Shown here one piece after another: positions 43,960-51,415 of a stretch of 64,000 nucleotides of DNA (the first letter of the stretch is position 1; each line of letters begins with the position of its first letter). A program made the translations under genes and the position numbers. Origin of the DNA: Pseudolysinimonas_A sp039912695 (GTDB lineage Bacteria > Actinomycetota > Actinomycetes > Actinomycetales > Microbacteriaceae); NCBI RefSeq assembly GCF_039912695.1, contig NZ_JBDSPJ010000004.1, positions 39,113 to 103,112 of the forward strand, written 5' to 3'. The notes under the pieces were generated by a model. The model ran no database searches and was not told the DNA's origin. It saw only the letters and a program-made list of their open reading frames with translations.

Positions 43960-44964
43960 TTAGGCCGTGCTTCCGCGGTCCCTCAATTCCGGTGCGATCA
44001 GATGCACGACGGCCGGACCTGCGTGGCCCGGGTCGTTGATCCGACGAACCAGTTGCTCGACCGCCAAGCGACCGAGCACGTCGGGCGAACTCTCGACTGC
44101 TGTGTAGGGCAGCGAGAAGATCCGACCGAAGTCTGTGGAGTACAGGCTGACCACGGAGAGGTCCTCAGGGACCTTCACTCCGCGCGCCATCAGGACGAGC
44201 GGCAGCGCCGCGATCGTCGCATCGTTGTGCACGACCAGCGCCGTCGCCGTCGGGCGGGCGTCGAGGATCGAGTTGATGTTGGTACCGATCGCTGGCTGCT
44301 GCGACTCGCCGTAGTACGTGTGGATGCGCATCCCGTAGCCGCCCGCGCGTTCGACCGCGGCATCCCGGAAGCGCCAGCCGTACGCCCCGCCACGTTCGAA
44401 GACATGCTCAGGGGGGCTGATCAGCACGACCTCTTTGTGGCCGAGACCGTACAGGTGGTCAATGATCAGGCGGGCAGACTCGGCAAAGTCGAGGTCGAAA
44501 ATGTCGAGACCCTCAACGTCGCCAGGAAGTCCGACGGTCGCGCCGGGTTGACGCGCGGCGCGCAGCAGTCCCAGGCGGGGGTCGGCGTGCGTGACGTCGA
44601 GCAGGACGACCCCGTCGACCATGTTCGACGAGGTGATGCGCTTGACCGCGGCGGCGCCGTCGGTGTCGGTCACGAAGAGCACGTCGTAACCGAGTTCGCG
44701 AGCGGCGTCCGACACGGACCGGATGTACTGCAGCATGGCGGGCGCGAACTCGTCTTGGTGAAACTGCGAGAGCAGCGCGATCGACATCGTCTGCGAGGTC
44801 GCGAGTGCGCGGGCGCCGGCATTGACCGTGAAACCCAGGTCGGCGATCGCGGCCTCAATGCGGTCCTGCGTCGCTCGGGAGATCGAGCGCTTACCGGAGA
44901 GGGCGTACGAGACAGTGCTCCGTGAGACGCCAGCGACACGTGCAACGTCTTCGATGGTTGCCAT
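43960..44964 (-). CDS. LacI-family regulator of the glycoside operon
   Basis: The product is 334 residues from ATG 44964 behind an AAGGAGG site; the much longer open frame upstream is antisense to the next lacI gene. The DNA-binding domain is at residues 3-50 (TIEDVARVAGVSRSTVSYALSGKRSIS), with the hinge helix near ARALATSQT, then the periplasmic-binding-protein fold (MSIALLSQF..., VHNDATIAALPLVLMARGVKVPEDLSVVSLYSTDF). It lies upstream of, and in line with, the binding protein-permease-glycosidase operon, and matching operators occur before both, so it most likely controls itself and the operon. Confidence 0.92.
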   Translation of the reverse strand: MATIEDVARVAGVSRSTVSYALSGKRSISRATQDRIEAAIADLGFTVNAGARALATSQTMSIALLSQFHQDEFAPAMLQYIRSVSDAARELGYDVLFVTDTDGAAAVKRITSSNMVDGVVLLDVTHADPRLGLLRAARQPGATVGLPGDVEGLDIFDLDFAESARLIIDHLYGLGHKEVVLISPPEHVFERGGAYGWRFRDAAVERAGGYGMRIHTYYGESQQPAIGTNINSILDARPTATALVVHNDATIAALPLVLMARGVKVPEDLSVVSLYSTDFGRIFSLPYTAVESSPDVLGRLAVEQLVRRINDPGHAGPAVVHLIAPELRDRGSTA

Positions 44965-44997
44965 GTCGCCTCCTTGCGCACGCTGGGAGCGGATTCG

Positions 44998-45024
44998 TCG
45001 AACCGCTTCGTCGAACCGCTTCGA
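44998..45024. promoter_or_regulatory. Tandem LacI-type operators between the two lacI genes
   Basis: TCGAACCGCTTCGT (44998-45011) and TCGAACCGCTTCGA (45011-45024) share one base and match the 43908 operator except for the centre (C for G). They stand 34 bp upstream of the minus-strand lacI start and 49 bp upstream of the plus-strand lacI start. Confidence 0.8.
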
Positions 45025-45059
45025 TGAAAGTAGCAAGGTGCGCGCCGTTCGGCAAGTAC

Positions 45060-45073
45060 TAGCCTGACGCGGG
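45060..45073 (+). promoter_or_regulatory. Leaderless-type promoter of the arabinose-locus lacI
   Basis: TAGCCT (45060-45065) is followed by 7 nt and the GTG at 45073, without a ribosome binding site. Confidence 0.5.
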
Positions 45074-46104
45074 TGAGCGATCCCGCCCGGCGTACGCCGA
45101 ATATGTACGACGTCGCGCAGTTGGCGGGCGTGTCCCACCAGACGGTTTCGCGCGTCCTGAACGGCGCCGGCGGGGTGCGTCCGACGACGACCGAGCGCGT
45201 GCTCGAGGCGATCCGCGAACTCGGTTTTCGCCCCAACCGGGCTGCCCGTACCCTGGCCACCCGTCGAAGTCGGGCGATCGGCGTTCTGGCTCCGGCGAGC
45301 GCCGAGTTCGGCCCGATGAGCAGTCTGCACGCGATCGAACACGCGACTCGGGATGCCGGCTATCGCCCGCTGATCACGAGCGCGCCGGCCGATCCGGTGG
45401 CGATTCGCGAGAGTTTGGAGTTCTTGCTCGATCAGTCGATCGAAGCTCTCGTCGTGATCGCCCCCTATGCCTCGATGCTCGGCGAACTCATGCTCGGCGA
45501 CGAACTTCCGCTCGTGGTTCTCAACACCGGCGAGACCCCCACGGGCACCGCGGTCACCGTTGATCAGGCGGCCGGGGCGCGACTGCTCGCTCGTCACCTG
45601 CTCGACCTCGGGCACCGCCGCATCCAACAGGTTGCCGGTCCGATGGACTTCTTCGACGCCGTCGTGCGTCGTCGCGCGGTCGATGATCTTCTGCGGGCCG
45701 AGGGGCTGCCGGTATTGCCCGCACTGTCGGGCGACTGGACCGCCGACTCCGGGTATGCCGCCGCGGCAGCTCTCGACCCAACGGCTACCGCGATCGTCTG
45801 CGGCAACGACCAGATGGCGTTGGGTCTGATCCACGGGCTTTCCGACCTCGGGCGGCGCGTACCCGCAGAGGTCAGTGTCGTCGGGTTTGACGACATCCCC
45901 GAGTCGGCGCACAGCCTTCCGCCGCTCACGACGGTGCACCAGGATTTCGCCGAGGTCGGGCGACGTGCTGTCGCCCTGCTCGTGGGTCGACTCGACGGGA
46001 CTGCAGCGGAGGGCGTCGACCCGTCCGTGGAACCGTGGCTGGTCGTTCGCCATTCGACGGCGCCGCCCCGCAGCGAAGGCGCCGCTAGCGCGGCGGGGAT
46101 GTGA
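45073..46104 (+). CDS. LacI-family regulator of the arabinose locus (AraR-like)
   Basis: The 343-residue protein starts at GTG 45073. The helix-turn-helix is at about 11-35 (NMYDVAQLAGVSHQTVSRVLNGAGGV), the hinge at NRAARTLATRRS, and the sensor domain has PLVVLNTGETPTGTAVTVDQ, HLLDLGHRRIQQVAG, and VCGNDQMALGLIHGLSDLGRRVPAEVSVVGFDDIPES. It immediately precedes araBD and araA in the same direction, and a LacI-type operator overlaps its stop codon, so it is the best candidate for the arabinose regulator. A second LacI regulator closes the locus. Confidence 0.9.
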   Translation: MSDPARRTPNMYDVAQLAGVSHQTVSRVLNGAGGVRPTTTERVLEAIRELGFRPNRAARTLATRRSRAIGVLAPASAEFGPMSSLHAIEHATRDAGYRPLITSAPADPVAIRESLEFLLDQSIEALVVIAPYASMLGELMLGDELPLVVLNTGETPTGTAVTVDQAAGARLLARHLLDLGHRRIQQVAGPMDFFDAVVRRRAVDDLLRAEGLPVLPALSGDWTADSGYAAAAALDPTATAIVCGNDQMALGLIHGLSDLGRRVPAEVSVVGFDDIPESAHSLPPLTTVHQDFAEVGRRAVALLVGRLDGTAAEGVDPSVEPWLVVRHSTAPPRSEGAASAAGM

Positions 46105-46114
46105 GCGGTAACAT
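46099..46114. promoter_or_regulatory. LacI-type operator upstream of araBD
   Basis: ATGTGAGCGGTAACAT is an imperfect palindrome of the general LacI/GalR form TGTGAGCGCTCACA or TGTTAGCGCTAACA. It overlaps the lacI stop and ends 28 nt before the araBD ATG. A related sequence, TGTGAAGGCTAACA, occurs before the transporter genes. Confidence 0.65.
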
Positions 46115-46142
46115 CACTGAACCTACGTCGAGGAGGACGAGC

Positions 46143-48476
46143 ATGACCGACCAGCGAGCCACCATCACCGAGGGGCGCGCGACGATCGGCATCGAGCTCG
46201 GCTCAACGCGGATCAAGGCCTGCCTGATCGGCGACGAGCTCACCGAGGTGCTCGCCAGCGGCGTTCACGAGTGGGAGAACCAACTCGTGGACGGGCTCTG
46301 GACTTACTCGATCGACGAGATCTGGAGCGGGCTCCAGGCCGCCTACGCCGACCTCGCGGCCGACGTCGAACGGCGTTTCGGGGTTTCCCTCACCGCGGTC
46401 CGCGCGCTCGGGGTCTCGGCGATGATGCACGGCTACCTGGCGTTGGACGCCGCAGGTGAGGTGCTCGTGCCATTCCGAACCTGGCGCAACACCAATACCG
46501 GCGATGCCGCGGCTGAGCTCACCGACCTATTCGGGGTCAACATCCCGTTGCGCTGGTCGATTGCCCACCTGCATCAGGCAGTACGGGATGCCGAGCCGCA
46601 CCTGCCGGCGATCGCGAGCATCACCACTCTCGCCGGCTACGTTCACGAACGGCTGACCGGTCGCCGGGTATTGGGCGTCGGAGATGCGTCGGGAATGTTC
46701 CCGATCGATCCCGCGACCCGCGACTACGACGCCGAGCTGCTCGCCCGGTATGACCGACTCGCCGCGGGTTCGCTCCCGCCCCTGCGCGAACTCCTGCCCG
46801 AGGTTCTCGTCGCGGGGGTTTCCGCGGGAGAACTCACCGCAGACGGCGCGGCACTTCTTGACCCGACGGGCACCCTGCACCCCGGGGCCATCCTCGCGCC
46901 GCCCGAAGGAGACGCGGGCACCGGCATGGTCGCCACGAGCGCCGTCGCGCCGCGCACCGGCAACGTGAGCGCCGGCACGAGCATCTTCGCGATGGTCGTG
47001 CTCGAGCGGCCGCTCGCCGAGGTGCACCACGAACTGGATGTCGTCACGACTCCGGCAGGCGACCCGGTCGCGATGGTTCATTGCAACAACGGCGCGAGCG
47101 AACTCGCCGCCTGGGCCTCGATGTTCACCCGCTTCGCCGCGGCATCCGGTACTCCCGCAGAAGCCGACGACGTCTACGCGACGCTGTTTCGCGAAGCCCT
47201 CGACGGCGAACCCGATGCCGGGGGGTTGCTCTCTTACAACCATCTCGCGGGCGAACCAATCGCCGGTCTCTCCGAGGGCCGACCGCTCTTCGTGCGCACC
47301 CCCGACAGCAGGTTCACCCTCGCCAACGCGATCCGCTCGCAGTTGTACGGGGTGTTCGCGACCCTGAGCCTCGGCATGCGCGTGCTCGCCGACGAGGGCG
47401 TGCAGCTCGACCGGATGTACGCGCACGGCGGGATGTTTCGCACCGCCGGGGTCGCCCAACGCTTCCTGGCGGCGGCGCTCGACGCTCCCGTCACTGTCGC
47501 CGAAACCGCCTCCGAGGGCGGAGCGTGGGGAGCCGCGGTGCTCGCCGCCTACGCCGCCGATCCGGGTGACCTCGACCTCGCGACCTACCTTCAGGAGCGG
47601 GTTTTCGCCGGCTCCGGGGCGCAGGCCGTCGAACCCGACCGGGCGGATGTCGCGGGCTTCGCCGACTACCTGACGCGCTACCGTGCCGGCCTGGCAATCG
47701 AACGGACGGCCGTCGAGGTGCTGAAGCCGACGTCATCGCTAACCCCCGCGCTAACCCCCGCGATAACCCCCGCAACGACTCCCGAACTCGAGGATGCGAT
47801 CCACGCCACCCGCGAGAAGGTCGCGCGCCTGCACGCCGAACTGGTGAAGTACGGCCTGGTGATCTGGACCGGTGGCAACATCTCCGAACGCGTCCCTGGG
47901 GCCGACCTGTTCGTGATCAAACCGTCGGGCGTCGGGTACGACGAGCTGACTGCCGAGAACCAGATCCTCTGCGATCTCGACGGTAACGTCATCGCGGGCT
48001 CCCCCGGCAGCGACCGTTCGCCGTCGAGCGACACCGCCGCGCACGCCTACGTGTACCGCAACCTGCCGCACGTCGGCGGCGTCGTGCACACCCACTCCAC
48101 CTACGCGACGGCCTGGGCCGCGCGCGGCGAAAGCATCCCGTGCGTGATCACGGCCATGGCCGACGAGTTCGGCGGCGACATCCCGGTCGGACCGTTCGCG
48201 ATCATCGGCGACGATTCGATCGGTCGCGGCATCGTCGAAACACTCGACGGTCACCGGTCGCGGGCCGTGCTGATGCAGAACCACGGGGTCTTCACGATCG
48301 GCAAGGACGCGACGGATGCCGTCAAGGCCGCCGTGATGTGCGAAGACGTCGCGCGCACCATCCACCTCGCCCGCCAACTCGGACCCGTCATTCCGATCCC
48401 GCAGGATCGCATCGACGCCCTCTTCGACCGCTACCAAAATGTCTATGGCCAGAAGCCTCAAGGAGACCCCGCATGA
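46143..48476 (+). CDS. araBD: Fused pentulose kinase (AraB-like) and L-ribulose-5-phosphate 4-epimerase (AraD)
   Basis: One continuous 777-residue reading frame from ATG 46143 (site GAGGAGG upstream). Residues 1 to about 527 are an FGGY carbohydrate kinase: ATP/sugar motif IGIELGSTRIKACLI, GVSAMMHGYLALD, FRTWRNTNT, GNVSAGTSIFAMVV, and the C-terminal GGMFRTAGVAQRFLAAAL with ETASEGGAWGAA. A repeat hinge (about 528-545, TPALTPAITPATTP) leads into a class II aldolase fold of normal AraD length: WTGGNISERV, FVIKPSGVGYDEL, Zn ligands in HTHSTYATAW and NHGVFTIG, and a C-terminal Tyr in NVYGQK. The two enzymes normally come from separate genes. Together they convert L-ribulose to D-xylulose 5-phosphate. 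In MVHCNNGASELAAW residue E320 may replace an Asp of related kinases. Confidence 0.92.
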   Translation: MTDQRATITEGRATIGIELGSTRIKACLIGDELTEVLASGVHEWENQLVDGLWTYSIDEIWSGLQAAYADLAADVERRFGVSLTAVRALGVSAMMHGYLALDAAGEVLVPFRTWRNTNTGDAAAELTDLFGVNIPLRWSIAHLHQAVRDAEPHLPAIASITTLAGYVHERLTGRRVLGVGDASGMFPIDPATRDYDAELLARYDRLAAGSLPPLRELLPEVLVAGVSAGELTADGAALLDPTGTLHPGAILAPPEGDAGTGMVATSAVAPRTGNVSAGTSIFAMVVLERPLAEVHHELDVVTTPAGDPVAMVHCNNGASELAAWASMFTRFAAASGTPAEADDVYATLFREALDGEPDAGGLLSYNHLAGEPIAGLSEGRPLFVRTPDSRFTLANAIRSQLYGVFATLSLGMRVLADEGVQLDRMYAHGGMFRTAGVAQRFLAAALDAPVTVAETASEGGAWGAAVLAAYAADPGDLDLATYLQERVFAGSGAQAVEPDRADVAGFADYLTRYRAGLAIERTAVEVLKPTSSLTPALTPAITPATTPELEDAIHATREKVARLHAELVKYGLVIWTGGNISERVPGADLFVIKPSGVGYDELTAENQILCDLDGNVIAGSPGSDRSPSSDTAAHAYVYRNLPHVGGVVHTHSTYATAWAARGESIPCVITAMADEFGGDIPVGPFAIIGDDSIGRGIVETLDGHRSRAVLMQNHGVFTIGKDATDAVKAAVMCEDVARTIHLARQLGPVIPIPQDRIDALFDRYQNVYGQKPQGDPA
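47738..47773 (+). repeat. Three tandem 12-nt units encoding the AraB-AraD hinge
   Basis: GCTAACCCCCGC occurs at 47738 and 47750, with GATAACCCCCGC at 47762. The reading frame gives repeated Leu/Ile-Thr-Pro-Ala. It lies exactly at the boundary between the kinase and epimerase domains. Confidence 0.85.
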
Positions 48477-49996
48477 CCACTCGCAGCATCGTTCCTGACC
48501 TGAAGCAGAAGCAGGTCTGGTTCCTCACCGGCAGCCAGGGTCTCTACGGCGAGGAGACCCTCAAGCAGGTCGCGACCCAGTCCCAGGCCGTCGCGGCGGG
48601 TCTGCAGGGCTCAGCCGACATCCCGGTCACCGTCGTCTGGAAGCCCGTGCTGACCGACAGCGACAGCATCCGGCGGTTGATGCTGGAGGTTAATGCGAAC
48701 GACGATGTGATCGGCGTCATTGCCTGGATGCACACCTTCTCGCCCGCGAAAATGTGGATCGCCGGGCTCGACGCTCTCGCCAAACCGCTGCTGCATCTGC
48801 ACACCCAGGCCAACGTCGACCTCCCCTGGGGCGAGATCGACTTCGACTTCATGAACCTCAACCAGGCCGCGCACGGCGACCGCGAGTTCGGCTACATCGA
48901 GAGCCGGATGGCGATCCCCCGCACGACCGTCGTTGGGCACGTGTCTGACGCCGCGGTAACCACCCGGGTCGGTGTCTGGACCCGTGCTGCCGCAGGGCGC
49001 GCGGCCACCCGCGGGATGCGGCTCGCCCGATTCGGCGACAACATGCGCTACGTCGCCGTCACCGAGGGCGACAAGACCGAAGCGGAAATCCGCCTCGGCG
49101 TTCAAGTCAACACCTGGGGCGTGAACGATCTCGTCGCGGCGATCGCGGCAGTTTCCGAAGCGCAGGTCGATGAGTTGGTCGCCGAGTACCTCGACAGCTA
49201 CGACGTCGTTCCGGAATTGGTACCGGGAGGCGACCGACACGAGTCTCTTCGAGAAGGCGCCCGCATCGAGGCCGGCCTCCGCGGCTTCCTTGAAGAGGGC
49301 GGCTTTCACGCCTTCACCGACTCCTTCGAAGACCTCGGCGACCTGAAGCAGTTGCCGGGACTCGCGGTGCAGCGCCTGATGGCCGACGGCTACGGTTTCG
49401 GCGCCGAGGGCGACTGGAAGACCGCCGTGCTGGTGCGCACCGCCGCCGTCATGGGCGCCGGCCTTCCCGGCGGCGCTTCGCTGATGGAGGACTACACGTA
49501 CCACCTCGAGCCCGGGAACGAACTCATCCTCGGTGCCCACATGCTCGAAGTTTCGCCCGCGCTGTCGTCGAAGAAGGCGACGCTCGAGATCCATCCGCTC
49601 GGCATCGGCGGCAAAGACGACCCGGTGCGACTCGTCTTCACCGCCGATCCGGGACCTGCGCTGGTCGTCGCGCTCTCCGACATGCGCGAGCGGTTCCGGT
49701 TGGTGGCCAACGTCGTCGACAACGTCGAGTTGCCGCATCCGATGCCGAAGTTGCCGGTCGGCCGCGCGATCTGGAAGCCGCGCCCCGACTTCCGCACCTC
49801 GGCGACCGCCTGGCTGACCGCCGGTGCGGCCCACCACACCGTGATGACCACACAGGTCGGCATCGAGGTTTTCAAGGACTTCGCGCTGATGTCCGGTGTC
49901 GAGTTACTCGTCATCGACGAGAACACCACAACGGATGCCTTCCAGCAGCAGCTGCGTTGGAACGCGGCGTACTACCGTCTCGCACAGGGTCTGTAG
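48473..49996 (+). CDS. araA: L-arabinose isomerase
   Basis: AraA interconverts L-arabinose and L-ribulose with a Mn ion. The product is 507 residues from ATG 48473, which overlaps the araBD stop by 4 bp (ATGA). Landmarks are VWFLTGSQGLYGEETL, the segment AWMHTFSPAKMWI, QANVDLPWGEIDFDFMNLNQAAHGDREFG, and the metal ligands in FGAEGDWKTA, MEDYTYHLEPGNELILGAHMLEV and TAGAAHHTVM. Length is normal. Being coupled to the fused kinase-epimerase, it should be made together with the two following enzymes of the pathway. Confidence 0.96.
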   Translation: MTTRSIVPDLKQKQVWFLTGSQGLYGEETLKQVATQSQAVAAGLQGSADIPVTVVWKPVLTDSDSIRRLMLEVNANDDVIGVIAWMHTFSPAKMWIAGLDALAKPLLHLHTQANVDLPWGEIDFDFMNLNQAAHGDREFGYIESRMAIPRTTVVGHVSDAAVTTRVGVWTRAAAGRAATRGMRLARFGDNMRYVAVTEGDKTEAEIRLGVQVNTWGVNDLVAAIAAVSEAQVDELVAEYLDSYDVVPELVPGGDRHESLREGARIEAGLRGFLEEGGFHAFTDSFEDLGDLKQLPGLAVQRLMADGYGFGAEGDWKTAVLVRTAAVMGAGLPGGASLMEDYTYHLEPGNELILGAHMLEVSPALSSKKATLEIHPLGIGGKDDPVRLVFTADPGPALVVALSDMRERFRLVANVVDNVELPHPMPKLPVGRAIWKPRPDFRTSATAWLTAGAAHHTVMTTQVGIEVFKDFALMSGVELLVIDENTTTDAFQQQLRWNAAYYRLAQGL

Positions 49997-50050
49997 GGCC
50001 CGTCCTTAGCGCGGAGAGCGATCACATCGCGTCCGCTGCAGGGCTGCTGT

Positions 50051-50064
50051 GATGAGCGTTCACA
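50051..50064. promoter_or_regulatory. Possible LacI-type operator
   Basis: GATGAGCGTTCACA fits the LacI-family consensus TGTGAGCGCTCACA at 11 of 14 positions, with a better right half. It lies about 290 bp before the binding-protein start. Confidence 0.4.
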
Positions 50065-50246
50065 TTTTGTTCGACGAGTTGGCGTCCCGTCACGCGACCG
50101 ATCCGGCGAGCGCCATGGGGGTATCTCGTTGTGGCAAAATACCTGATCAACGTGCTATTGACGCGTTCAACGCGAGGTGCCCAGCGAGGGAGAGCTCGAG
50201 CGTCGTTACGCAATCGTGATCAAATCAGGGTTGGCGCTGGACCAAT

Positions 50247-50260
50247 TGTGAAGGCTAACA
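50247..50260. promoter_or_regulatory. LacI-type operator upstream of the binding-protein gene
   Basis: TGTGAAGGCTAACA shares 11 of 14 positions with TGTGAGCGGTAACA before araBD. It is 90 bp upstream of the binding-protein start, a position suited to repression of the transporter genes. Confidence 0.55.
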
Positions 50261-50350
50261 TTTCGACCAAAGCCGCACCGCACAGAGGCGACCGCGGTTG
50301 TACTCCCCCCCACCCGATGACGGGTGAACCAGAACAGAGAGGTTTTGGAT

Positions 50351-51316
50351 ATGAAGAAAATCCTTAGCGGACTCGTAGTGGCTGGGGCTTTCGCCCTCGC
50401 CCTGACGGGTTGCTCAACTCCTGCCGGCGGCGGTGCCGACGACGGCATCATCACGGTCGGTTTCGCCCAGACGGGTTCTGAGAGCGGATGGCGCTCCGCC
50501 AACACCGACTCGATGAAGGCGGCGTTCTCGGAAGCGAACGGCTTCAAGCTCGTGTTCAACGCAGCCGACAACAAGCCCGAGGCGCAGATCGCCGCGGTGC
50601 GTAGCTTCATCAACCAGGGCGTCGACGCGATCGTTATCGCGCCGATCGTCACCGACGGCTGGGACGACGTCCTCAAAGAAGCACAGGCCGCCAACATCCC
50701 GGTCATCCTCGAAGACCGCACCCTGAGCTCGAGTGACTCCCTCTACGCGAGCTGGGTCGGCCTCGACTTCAACCGCGAGGGCGAGCGCGCTGGCGAATGG
50801 GTCAAGCAGAACTTCGACGGGAAGGCCGCCAACCTGGTCATCCTCGAGGGCACGACCGGCTCGTCGGCAGCGAAGGACCGTTCGGCTGGATTCACCAGCG
50901 CGATCGCGGGCACCGACATCAACGTGCTCGACTCGCAGACCGGTAACTTCACCCGCGCCGAAGGCAAGACCGTCATGGAGGGCTTCCTCCAGAAGTACGG
51001 CAACACCATCAACGTGCTGTTCGCGCAGAACGACGACATGGGCCTCGGAGCGCTCGACGCGATCAAGGCGGCCGGTCTCAAGCCGGGCGTCGACATCCAG
51101 ATCGTGACGATCGACGCGGTTCATGACGGCATGCAGGCTCTCGCCAACGGTGAGTTCAACTACATCGTCGAGTGCAACCCGCTCCTCGGCGAGAAGGTTG
51201 CTGCCCTCGTGAAGTCGGTCCTGGCCGGCACCAAGGTCGACAAGGCGACCATCGTCGAAGACGGCGCGTTCACCAAGGACGACGCCATCAAGCTGCTCCC
51301 GACGCGCCCTTATTGA
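50351..51316 (+). CDS. Pentose/furanose ABC transporter binding lipoprotein (YtfQ-like)
   Basis: The product is 321 residues from ATG 50351 (MKKILSGLVV). The signal peptide ends in lipobox LTGC (C21). The mature protein is a periplasmic-binding-protein fold very like E. coli YtfQ, which binds galactofuranose and arabinofuranose: VGFAQTGSESGWRSANTDSMK, GVDAIVIAPIVTDGWDDVL, ILEDRTL, FAQNDDMGLGALDAIKAAG. Given the araBDA genes just upstream, L-arabinose, probably as the furanose, is the expected ligand. Two stable hairpins follow the stop, which should keep its mRNA in excess over the membrane components. Confidence 0.9.
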   Translation: MKKILSGLVVAGAFALALTGCSTPAGGGADDGIITVGFAQTGSESGWRSANTDSMKAAFSEANGFKLVFNAADNKPEAQIAAVRSFINQGVDAIVIAPIVTDGWDDVLKEAQAANIPVILEDRTLSSSDSLYASWVGLDFNREGERAGEWVKQNFDGKAANLVILEGTTGSSAAKDRSAGFTSAIAGTDINVLDSQTGNFTRAEGKTVMEGFLQKYGNTINVLFAQNDDMGLGALDAIKAAGLKPGVDIQIVTIDAVHDGMQALANGEFNYIVECNPLLGEKVAALVKSVLAGTKVDKATIVEDGAFTKDDAIKLLPTRPY

Positions 51317-51322
51317 TCCACC

Positions 51323-51389
51323 TGACGTGAGCCGATAACTTCGGCAGACGTCACCTGATGGGGACCGGTGTTCGCACCGGTCCCCATCA
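51323..51389 (+). terminator. Two successive hairpins after the binding-protein gene
   Basis: The first (51323-51353) has stems TGACGT/ACGTCA and GCCGA/TCGGC around a small internal loop. The second (51356-51389) is a perfect 15-bp stem closed by a TTCG tetraloop. Placed between binding protein and ATPase, they are likely to act as partial terminator or 3'-end stabiliser rather than a full stop. Confidence 0.8.
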
Positions 51390-51415
51390 CCCCCTCGAAC
51401 GAAAGCAGTCGCACC

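Larger units (their letters stand above)
49997..50350 (+). other. Intergenic region upstream of the arabinose transporter
   Basis: These 354 bases hold no gene I can support. They are less GC-rich than the surroundings, and contain two LacI-type operator candidates (50051-50064 and 50247-50260). The transporter's own promoter probably lies between them, for example near TTGTGGCAAAATACC. A separate promoter here would let the binding protein be expressed above the level of araBDA. Confidence 0.6.

Noticed and set aside
44965..46053. Long N-terminal extension of the minus-strand lacI frame
   Set aside because: It lies antisense to the arabinose-locus lacI; the real start is ATG 44964 with AAGGAGG upstream and a standard LacI N-terminus.
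47738..47773. Telomere-like or regulatory CTAACCCCC repeat
   Set aside because: Only three units, in frame, exactly at the hinge between the kinase and epimerase domains, so a protein linker.
51368..51415. Earlier in-frame ATG for the YtfR-like ATPase
   Set aside because: It lies inside a 15-bp perfect hairpin and has no ribosome binding site; the conserved protein begins after ATG 51416.
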